Assembly: GCA_036346395.1 (NCBI GenBank)
Contig: CM070599.1
Location: forward strand, 38,245,232-38,309,231
Reading direction: 5' to 3'
Length of the DNA: 64,000 bases
DNA from: Hsuehochloa calcarea
Taxonomy: Eukaryota > Streptophyta > Magnoliopsida > Poales > Poaceae
Part shown: piece after piece, positions 56,218 through 64,000 of the stretch
Layout of the letters: each line of letters opens with the position of its first letter
Position numbering within the stretch: the stretch's first letter is position 1
Notes under the pieces: model-generated
What the model saw: the letters and a program-made list of their open reading frames with translations, nothing else
The model's database searches: none
Told to the model about the DNA's origin: nothing
Translations under genes and position numbers: made by a program

Positions 56218-57651
56218 GCTAGGTGGGGCTTTAGTTCTTTCTTCTCGGGTAAGATGGCCATTTTACTCGGTCAGAAATAAATTCCAGAAGGATTTATTCT
56301 ACTATATATTATGAAAATGAAGTGATGTAACATAGGTGTAAAAAATCATTGGATCCTGTAGGATTTTCTTCCCCATCGGTCTGGCGCCAAGTGCAGGATG
56401 GTGGGCCCAGAGGAAGAGGTCACGTGATGAACGCTTTATAGAGTGATTTGGACATTTGGGTTTGACGATCCCACTATATAGTTGGGCTTCAAGATAGAGA
56501 ACCGACTTAGAGTCTAATGGGTTTGATTCGGCCTGGCCAGATGTTGGATTTTGGGTTCGGTAGGCTTTGTATTCTAGCCCTGACCGCACAATTGAATCCT
56601 AAACATTTAAGCATTTTTTGTCTGCGGTGAATTGACTGCATTTGATGTACATCATTTACGCTTCTTTTTTTCATCCACTCTAGGTTGATTTATAAAACGG
56701 AATTCGGTGCTCTTGTTTTCACAAGATAAATTCAGTACCATATTGCATAGTCAGCTATAACGTGCCTTGTCACGGTGACATCTTCCGCTTGTTTTCCCTC
56801 TATTGCAAAGGCGATGTTCCAATCAAAGCTAGAAAATTGCATTAATGCATGACGCGTGACAAGCATGCATAGTGTTTCTTGCATTTAACACACATATGCA
56901 TGCTTGTTCCTTCCTCCGAATGCATGCACATCATCTTTGCTCTTCGGCTGTTGTCGTCTCCCATGCTTCTATCGTATAAAGCGCATACACATAATATGAT
57001 ACTATTAGGCGGTAACCTATATTCATTACAATAAAATTAAAATTAATTAAGAGCGATTTCACATGTTTCATGGGACAACCGATAAATTGATACCATATTG
57101 CATTCACTATAACGTGCCTTGTCACGGTGGCATCTTCGAGTGATGTTCCAATCAAAAAGCATGCCAGCGTGAGCCGCCTCGCACTGCACATGAAACAACA
57201 TGTGAAAAAGCTCGATCGTTTGATGCCCGATCGTTTGATCCCCGGGTGGCCGTAGCGAGCGAGTGTACGTCCGGGCCACATGCTAGATCTAAGCGGAGGC
57301 CTTGGAACAACCAATCCTTCGGTGCGGCCACATGCATACTGCTTTAATGTATACACGTGTGTTGTAGGCATTGTCCAGGTGAGAAGCGCCGGGTACTGAT
57401 CATGTCGAACCCAGGCGAGGCTATCGTGTGCCGAGCAAACCAGAGTACTGATTTTTCTACAATAACCATTCACTGGAAGAGTGGAAGTAGCCGAGTAGGA
57501 CGTGAGCATACTCATACAGGCCCGAGAAAGAGACCGATTACATCAGACCAGACTGGCCGAGAAAGTAGCTGAACGCGTTCTGCTATGCTTCCATAGCCCA
57601 TCTTTACACCTCTGCGGCTCTAACCACCTTGGCGTGTTTCCTCGAACAGCC
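56218..57651. other. Gene-free spacer with a direct duplication
   Basis: A segment of 80-105 bases occurs twice (56723-56828, 57080-57157): both have gataaatt, taccatattgcat, ctataacgtgccttgtcacg and gatgttccaatcaaa. The second lacks about 25 bases. Upstream sequence of the PORR gene should lie at the right end. Confidence 0.6.
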
Positions 57652-57916
57652 CATGCACGCCGCCATCCTCGCCCTCCACTTCTCCACTCCACTCCCCAAC
57701 CATCCCACCAGCCTCCACAGCCGCTGCGATGCAGAAGGTGCGGTTGAAGTGGGTGAAGAACCGTGGCTTGGACCACCTCATCGCCCGCACCACCTCCATC
57801 CGCGTCCTGCCTCCTGCTTGACCACCTCGTGCGGCTCCCCCCCCCCCGTGTTGTCCCCCGTGCCGACCCCCTCCCTCACGCACCTCCGGAAACTGCTCGG
57901 CCTCACGTTCCCCGTG
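57652..57916 (+). pseudogene. PORR-domain gene, 5' part, broken
   Basis: PORR proteins are plant organelle RNA-binding factors for intron splicing. The frame with MQKVRLKWVKNRGLDHLIAR (57729 on) is the family's opening motif. Upstream, a Ser/Pro-rich segment could be an organelle transit peptide. The reading frame changes twice, near 57800 and at a run of C near 57838-57849, before THLRKLLGLTFPV (to 57916). The chromovirus then interrupts it within the duplicated ccgtg. The rest lies at 63627-64000. Confidence 0.85.
57912..57916. repeat. TSD of the chromovirus (left)
   Basis: ccgtg here and at 63622-63626 flank the element exactly. Confidence 0.92.
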
Positions 57917-58326
57917 TGTCACGAACTAGAGATTCAATAAATCGATTTAGGGAGAAAAACACTCAGATTGAAAATCACCAGGGAAAAAGAACGAAGTTAC
58001 CAACTCTAATCCTAACTAAGAATAGATAATATGGAATCAATGACGTTGCCTTTTCTTCCATCATTAACTGGTTTAATACAAATTGAGTTCCAGATAAAAT
58101 TACTGAAGTGAAATTGGAATTACAGAGAAAACATAAATGACAGAGGTAACAGTAAAAACTGAAACTTCATCGCAATAGCTTCAGCTCCCAACTGAATGGA
58201 GGTTATCGCAACTGTCCGATGCATAGTGAAGCGGTATGCTGAAATCTGGAGCGATGGATCTTCATAACTGGTCATCGTCTCTCCCTTGATTTGCTACAGC
58301 AAGTTGAATGTTCTTCAATCCTGACA
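57917..58326 (-). repeat. 3' LTR of the chromovirus
   Basis: tgtcacgaactagagattca to cttcaatcctgaca, 410 bp. Confidence 0.9.
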
Positions 58327-58328
58327 AT

Positions 58329-58348
58329 ACCCCCCCTCCCCCCGCGGA
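58329..58348 (-). promoter_or_regulatory. Polypurine tract of the chromovirus
   Basis: On the minus strand a G-rich run (gcggggggaggggggg) directly precedes the 3' LTR. Confidence 0.8.
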
Positions 58349-58367
58349 CAGAAACCTTGTCTCAAGG

Positions 58368-58880
58368 TTAAGTTGTTGGGAGCCAAGTGCAAATGGTTTT
58401 GGAATAGCAATATGGAAAGACTCCTTTGATGAAATCAGCGTCTTCCCAAGTTGAATCCTCGAGTGGCAAATTCACCCACTGTATCAACCATTGAGTAACC
58501 AACCTCGGCGGTCTAGGCATGGCTCGAGTACCTAGCACATCCATTGGTTCAGTCTTGATCTTCCCTTCCTTAGCGACCATGGGCAACTTTGGATTCGGAA
58601 TAGCCTAAGAACCCACATGCTTCTTGAGCTGACTGATGTGAAATACTGGGTGCATTCCCACTCCATTGGGTAGCTGCAGCCAATATGCTACGGCTCCCAC
58701 CTTCTGCAAAACTCGAAATGGTCCATCAAATTTGTTGGTTAGCTTTAGAGAGTGCTTTAGGCCAAATGCAGCCAACCTGTACGGTTGCATATTCAAATAC
58801 ACCATATCCCCTACTTCAAATCTCCTCTCACTCCTGTTCTGATCAGCAAATTTCTTCATTATTGCTTGAGCATGTGCCAA
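58368..58880 (-). pseudogene. pol (CHD): Integrase C-terminus and chromodomain
   Basis: 58880-58605 reads FEVGDMVYLNMQPYRL, then LTNKFDGPFRVLQKVGAVAYWLQLP and HPVFHISQLKKHVG, the GPY/F-like end of integrase. 58586-58368 reads VTQWLIQWVNLPLEDSTWED, the chromodomain (family: vLVKW-g-P-eeATWE) that targets insertion to heterochromatin. A stop and frame change lie between them. Confidence 0.9.
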
Positions 58881-59000
58881 ATTATCTTTAATCTATTTGA
58901 GCATTGCTTCTTTCTCTAACAGAAAATCTCTAGCTTCTCCTTCCTCTGGACCAGGAATTGAGATTTCACTGATAACTGGTGGTGGATTACCATAAAGTGC

Positions 59001-59530
59001 CTAATAAGGGGTGATTTTGAGATATGAGTGGTAAGTGGTATTATACCACCATTCTGCTAGTGCCAACCAGTAATACCATTTTCTAAGTTCAGAGAATGCC
59101 ATATACCTGAGGTAAGATTCAAAACACCGGTTTAACCTCTTAGTTTGCCCATCTGTTTGAGGATGGTATGCGGTACTAAACCTCAGTGACACCTTCCATG
59201 CCTTAAAGATTTCTTGCCAAAATCTTCTAGTAAATATACGATCCCTGTTAGTGACAATAGCCTAACCATGTAATTTGAACACATTTTCAATAAAACTTGA
59301 GCCGCTGACTGAACTATATAAGGATGTGCAAGTGGTATGAAATTACCATACTTAGTAAGTCTATCTATGACCACTAGGATCACCTCTTTTCCATTGGATT
59401 TGGGTAACCCTTCCCTGAAATCCATAGATATATGTGTCCAAGCCATATCAAGAATTGAAAGGGGTTCTAGTAGTCCAAGAGAATGACAGTGTTCACTTTT
59501 GGACCTTTGGCAAATAGAACATTCAGTCAC
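59001..59530 (-). pseudogene. pol (INT): Integrase core of the chromovirus
   Basis: 59530-59183 reads CSICQRSKSEHCH (end of the zinc domain), then ISMDFREGLPKSNGK, ILVVIDRLTKYGNFIPLAHPY, with the first catalytic Asp in MDF. The second block (SDRD) has decayed. 59192-59001 reads STAYHPQTDGQTKRLNRCFE. The family has QTER or QTEV, so the catalytic Glu is Lys here. Confidence 0.9.
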
Positions 59531-59542
59531 AAACTTCTAAAT

Positions 59543-61410
59543 CTAGAAAAATAATTTTTTAACTCTTTGGTATGTTGCAACAATACCTGAATGGCCTCCA
59601 ATAGCTGAAGCATGCAAGGAGTCTAAGATTTTTCTTTTCAGAGCTAGATCATTGCCCACATATATCCTACATTGATATATGATAACTCCTGAGTGTAGTG
59701 TAAACTGTCTATCTTGATTGACTTTGATTGTCAGCTGACCAAGTAATGTCTGACAGTGAGGATCTATTTCATAGCTCCACCCAATTTCTTCCATCAAAGC
59801 AGGAGTCACTATGGTCACAACATTGCACTGTTCTCTCCTAGAGAGTACATCCGCCATCTTGTTCTCTTTTCCCTTCTTATATTCAATTACATAGTTGAAT
59901 TCCAAAAGTTTCAGCATTAGTTTGTGTTGAATACCCTTAAAAATCTTCTGTTCAGTGATGAACTTCAAACTCTTTTGATCTGTTTTAATGGTAGGTAGAC
60001 TTCTAAGAAAATAATACCTCCACTTCTTCAATGCTTTTAATATGGCCAAAGCCTCTTTTTCATAAGTAGAAAGTGCAGCAGCCTTTACTCCTAATGATTT
60101 ACTATAATATGCAATTGGCCTTCCCTTTTGCATCAGCACTGCACCTATGCCTGTGCCACTAGCGTATGTCTCAAGGACAAAAGATTCAGATAAATCTGGG
60201 AGTGCTGGTACTGGAGTTGTGGCCATGTGATCCTTTAACTCTCTAAATGACTTGTCTTGTTCATCTCCCCAATGAAATGCTTCCTTTTTCAAAACATCAT
60301 GCGTTGGTCTCCAAATTAGGCCATAGCTCTTCACAAACCTTTGGTAATATCCGATTAACCCCAAGAAACTCCTCAATTGGGTCACACTCTCAGGTCTGGG
60401 CCAATGTCTTACAGCCTCATTTTTGGCAGGGTCGGTAGACACTCCTCCATTAATGATGTGCCCAAGATAGTCCACCTGCCTGACAATAAATGCACATTTG
60501 CTTATCTTAGCAAACAATTGTTCTTTATGTAACAACTTCAACACCAACTCTAAGTGGTTGAGATGACCATTATAGTCTTTGCTGTAAATCAAGATGTTGA
60601 CAAAGAAGATCAAGATGAACTTCCTTAGATACTCACTGAATAGAGTATTCATAAGGGATTGGAAAGTAGCAGGAGTATTTGTGAGTTCAAAAGGCATAAC
60701 TAAATATTCAAAGTGTCCAAAACAAGTCCTGAAAGCTGTTTTGAAAATATCCTCCTCTTTCATCCTCACTTGGTGATAGCCTGATCTCAAATCCTACTTT
60801 GAAAAGTATTGTGCACCATGTAGTTCATCAAGCAAATCCCTAATCACTAGAATTGGAAATATGTTCTTCACTATTTGGGTATTGAGTTTCCTATCGTCAA
60901 TGCACATTCTCCAACTACCATATTCTTTTCTCACTAAAATGGCAGGTGAGGCGCATAAGGACTTTCACTTGGCCTGATTATGGCATATTCTAATAATTGC
61001 TTAATTTGTTTTTCCAACTCGCACTTCTGATGATATGGGACCCTATAGTGCCTCACATTAGGGGGAATTGAGTCTGGCTTGAGAGGAATGGAATGATCAT
61101 AAGGCCTGACAGGAGGGAGTTCAGTAGGTTCATTAAACACTGACTGGTAAGTCTTCAACAACAGTTGCACTTTAGTAGGAATTGATTGATCCAGTATTGC
61201 ATTCTTTTTCTTCCTATGTTGTATCATAAACCCCATCACTTCCTTACTGTAGAGTTTATTTTGTTTAGTGGCATTGATGAAGCTTTTAGGCTGAGTTGTA
61301 GTGAAATCTCTGAAAGTTACCTCTTGCTGGCCTTCTTTTCTAATAGTCAGTTCTCTAGTTTTCAGATTCAGCTTGATAGGGCTATGGGTGTAAATCCAAT
61401 CACACCCCAA
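59543..61410 (-). pseudogene. pol (RT-RH): Reverse transcriptase and RNase H of the chromovirus
   Basis: 61410-60934 reads GCDWIYTHSPI, then NVRHYRVPYHQKCELEKQIK and IRPSESPYA. 60790-59543 (415 residues) continues RSGYHQVRMKEEDIFKTAFRT, HFEYLVMPFELTNTPATFQS, then LIFFVNILIYSKDY. In the family this last block is (F/Y)-x-DDILIYSK; here both Asp are lost (VN). RNase H follows (ETYASGTGIGAVLMQKGRPI, where TDAS is usual, so its first Asp is Tyr), then TYEKEALAI and TDQKSLKF. A frame break lies between the two frames near 60800-60930. Confidence 0.93.
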
Positions 61411-61425
61411 AATAATATCATAAGA

Positions 61426-61839
61426 TTACAACTTCAAAACCTTGAATGTTCCCACAAACTTCTCTCCTTGTGTGGTGTACTCACAACTGGACAAATGTGC
61501 CCTAGTATATAGGATTCCACCCCCAGCTACGGTTACCTTTCGCAACTCATTATTTTGAGCAACACACTGAGCACTATAAGCATATTTCAGGCCAATAAAG
61601 GTGTGAGAGCTGCCACTATCCACAAGTGCCACACCCCTTCTTCCTTTAAGAGTGACAATCATTGGAAAAGTTGACACATGAGGAACTCCCTTTAAGGCTT
61701 GTTGGGAAATCTGCAACAGCTCCTCATCCCTTGGAGGTTCCTCTTCTTTTTCAATCTGATTCTCTTGCTCATCTTCTATAGCCAAGTTCAGCTCTCCAGT
61801 ATCCATATTTTCTGGATCCATCGCCATAATATTCAACAC
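61426..61839 (-). pseudogene. pol (PR): Protease region of the chromovirus
   Basis: The frame (137 residues) contains VALVDSGSSHTFIG, the retropepsin active site (D-S-G-S-S-H-x-F) of plant chromoviruses. It is followed by a core and ends at 61426. The last codons of gag with an aspartate/glutamate-rich linker precede it. Confidence 0.88.
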
Positions 61840-63075
61840 CTTTGATTGCTTACATATATGCCCTGGAATCCATTTTTAGCACAATACCAACATTTTACAT
61901 GTTCTCTTGTGATAACCATAGGATATACTGGCCTTTTAGTTTTCTACTCCTTATCCTTGGTTATTCCCTGTCTATTTACTATGTTTCTGAAGTTCTATCT
62001 CTGAAATCCACCCTTAATAAATCCTCCCTTTTGATATCCATTTCCTGAAGGAAGATTAGTCATCTTTGCAACATTAGCTCCTTTTTTCGAGTCTTTAGAC
62101 ATTCAATACGCTTCACAGAGGTTTGAGCCCTATTTTGTTTGATGTAATGCTTAATGTCTTCTCTTAATCCCTTAACAAAATATCTCACAAAATAATCATC
62201 TCTTAACATGGGATTTTTCACTCTTCATAATAGCCATTAGTTCTTCAAACTTATCAAAGTATTGAACTACAGTTGATTGTTGTTGTTGCAAAGAATGAAA
62301 TTCTTCAATGATGTCATAAATGCTGTGAGCTGCAAACCTGTCACACAATCTTAGTTTCAGCATGGACCAAGTGATTGGGGTGTTCATAACTCCAGAACTC
62401 CTCAGCCAATTGTCGGCTCTTCCAGTCATATAAGAAGTGGCAGATCATACATTTTCATCAGGAACATTGGCAAGCTCAAAATATTTGTCACACTGCCTAA
62501 TGCAGCCCAAGGGATTATCACAATTGAATACATAAAATTCCAATCTATGCCCTTTTGCAATTGATTTCAAGAATCCCGTGCTTCTCTCATCTTGGTCCAC
62601 AGTCCCATTCATATGCTCTCTGAACTCTCTTCTATTACCCATTCCTCCAAACAGATTCAAAGTGGGGGATTCATAGATAGGCACATGATGGTTCTCTCTG
62701 AACTTCGGTGCTACTGAATGCCTGAAAGGAGAGTTACTTGCCTGAACTCCTCCTTGTTTGTGATTGATGTGGGAGTCCCAGGCTATTCAGATCTAGATCG
62801 GCCATCGCACGGACTCTTCTCCTCATTTCTTCCTCTGCTACCACTTCACCATCAACCACCCTAGGATCAGTACCTCATGTTGCCGGCTTCACCAGGGAAC
62901 GCATGAGTTCTTTGATCTCGCCCATCTCACCGCGTATTCCGTTCATGTCACTGTGGAGCGCTCCAATCTGAGATTCCACCTGAAGCCTCAGATCTGTCAC
63001 CTCTTGTCTTACAGTCATTGATTCCGAAGCCTCAGCTCTCTCTCCGACTCCGTCTTTCCTACCACCCCAAGTCAT
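61840..63075 (-). pseudogene. gag: Gag of the chromovirus, fragmented
   Basis: Frames at 63075-62875 (a coiled-coil-like VRQEVTDLRLQVESQIGALH), 62684-62445 (LEFYVFNCDNPLGCIRQCDK) and 62429-62196 (MTGRADNWLRSSGV, FEELMAIMKSEK) give the retrotransposon gag domain in order. A damaged CCHC knuckle lies near 61895-61850 (CWYC, then GHIC in another frame). Stops separate the frames. Confidence 0.85.
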
Positions 63076-63195
63076 CGTTCACTCATATCTTTCTAGCCTC
63101 TAGGATCTGGGAGAAGTAGAGGGATTTTACAGTGATATAGATCACCAACCTTCCTTCTATGCAGATTTTAACTCGCCTGCAAGGAAAGAGATCGC

Positions 63196-63207
63196 TTTGA
63201 TACCATT
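63196..63207 (-). promoter_or_regulatory. Primer-binding site of the chromovirus
   Basis: On the minus strand, aatggtatcaaagcg follows the 5' LTR. tggtatcaaagc resembles the complement of the initiator tRNA-Met 3' end. Confidence 0.8.
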
Positions 63208-63621
63208 TATCACGAACTAGAGATTCAATAGATCGATTTGGGGGAGAAAAACGCTCAGATTGAAAATCGTCAGGGAAAAAGAATGAACTTACCAACTCTA
63301 ACCCTAACTAAGAATAGATAATATGGCATCAATGGCGTTGCCTTTTCTTCCATCATTAACTGGGGTTTAATACAACCTGGGTTCCGGATAAAATTAGTGA
63401 AATGAAATCGGAATTACAGAGAAAACAGAAATGATAGAGGTAACAGTAAAAACTGAAACTTCATCGCAATAGCTTCAGCTCCCAACTGAATGGAGGTTAT
63501 CGTGACCGTCCGATGCATTGCGAAGCGGTATGCTGAAATATGAAGCGCTGGATCTTCGTAACTGGTCATAGGCTCTCCCCTGATTTTCTACAAGAAAGCT
63601 TAATGTTCTTCAATCCTGACA
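63208..63621 (-). repeat. 5' LTR of the chromovirus
   Basis: tatcacgaactagagattca to cttcaatcctgaca, 414 bp. The terminal tg has become ta. Confidence 0.88.
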
Positions 63622-63626
63622 CCGTG

Positions 63627-64000
63627 CGCTGCTTCCTCCGCCGCCACTCCACCCTATTCGCCGAGCAGCCCCACCCGCGATTCCCCTCGCTCCCTTCCTT
63701 CTCCCTCACGCCCGCCTCCCACCTCCACCTCGCCCGCCACGCCCTCGCCTCCGCCGTCGACTCCCACCTCCGCCTCGCGCGCCTCCTCCTCCTCCTCCTC
63801 ACCCACTCCAGGTCGCTCCCGCTACGCTTCGACCTCGGCCTACCCTACAACTTCGCCGCCGCCTTCCCCTCCTCCTACCCCGATCTCTTCGCCGTATCCA
63901 ACAACCACATCTCCATATCCACCTCGCACCTCCCTGAGGATATTAACATCTCCTCCCTCCAGCGCCGCAACGTCGAGGCCATCGCCGGGGCGACCTACCG
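63627..64000 (+). pseudogene. PORR-domain gene, 3' continuation, runs off the window
   Basis: This open frame resumes the PORR domain where the chromovirus cut it: RCFLRRHSTLFAEQPHPRFP, FSLTPASHLHLARHALASAV, RSLPLRFDLGLPYNFAAAFP, YPDLFAVSN. In the family the FLRR-P-x-F block, the L-T-P block and the LGLP-x-F block, then YP-x-F, follow each other in this order. Removing the element with one ccgtg restores the frame across the junction (FPV then RCFLRR). No stop occurs to the window end, so the 3' half was intact when the element landed. Confidence 0.88.

Larger units (their letters stand above)
57917..63621 (-). mobile_element. Ty3-gypsy chromovirus, 5.7 kb, decayed
   Basis: Two LTRs of about 410 bp, a tRNA-Met-type primer site, a purine tract, gag, protease, RT, RNase H, integrase and a chromodomain lie on the minus strand inside the TSD ccgtg. 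The short LTRs and small size are like the Reina group of plant chromoviruses. The LTRs differ at dozens of positions (roughly 90% identical by eye), so it is not recent. Active-site changes and stops show it is dead. It sits in a PORR exon. Confidence 0.93.

Noticed and set aside
1..64000. CRISPR arrays, operons, rRNA or tRNA genes
   Set aside because: None seen. Regular short repeats here are hairpins or transposon repeats, and I found no cloverleaf-like sequence by eye; a tRNA scan was not possible.

Overview
The window looks like nuclear DNA of a grass, most likely an Oryza species. The host exons are GC-rich (BAHD, PORR, phytocyanin). One gene is a spliced Rab1-type GTPase with GT-AG introns. 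Most of the rest is plant transposable-element DNA: Ty3-gypsy, Ty1-copia, LINE, CACTA, MULE, hAT and MITE-like. I saw no bacterial operons, CRISPR arrays or organellar genes. Species and family names below are recognised by eye, not searched. 

Layout. 1-3385: one end of a minus-oriented long LTR. 3386-7480: a decayed minus-strand LINE split by a copia solo LTR (4227-6139). 8182-8640: a broken phytocyanin gene. 9572-10258: a CACTA-type end made of hairpins, cut by a gypsy element (A, 10259-16510). 16900-19029: another solo LTR. 19508-29480: a third minus-oriented LTR with a degenerate SIRE/Maximus-type copia nested inside it. 29491-29606: perfect hairpins. 30318-32184: a two-exon BAHD acyltransferase-like gene. 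32821 to about 39610: a second gypsy element (B) whose 5' LTR is split by a 4.7-kb copia element (32947-37647). 41258-42086: a MULE. 43543-46361: the intact Rab1 gene, eight coding exons and 203 aa. 47059-47260: a hAT remnant. 49426-49640: an unrecognised exon-like block next to LTR-like DNA. About 53725-56217: a large inverted repeat. 57652-64000: a PORR-domain gene broken by a 5.7-kb chromovirus (57917-63621). 

The insertion history can be read from 5-bp target-site duplications (atttg, gttag, ccaag, caagg, agaag, ccgtg) and a 9-bp near-match at the MULE. Only the Rab1 gene looks fully intact. The BAHD gene is open and spliceable but lacks the usual catalytic histidine. The PORR and phytocyanin loci are pseudogenes. 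Nothing here forms an operon-like system; the window is a record of nested transposition around a few genes. I found no convincing new biological system. The most interesting points are the catalytically atypical BAHD gene, the shared leader ORF of gypsy elements A and B, the gene-like content of the MULE, and the large inverted repeat.
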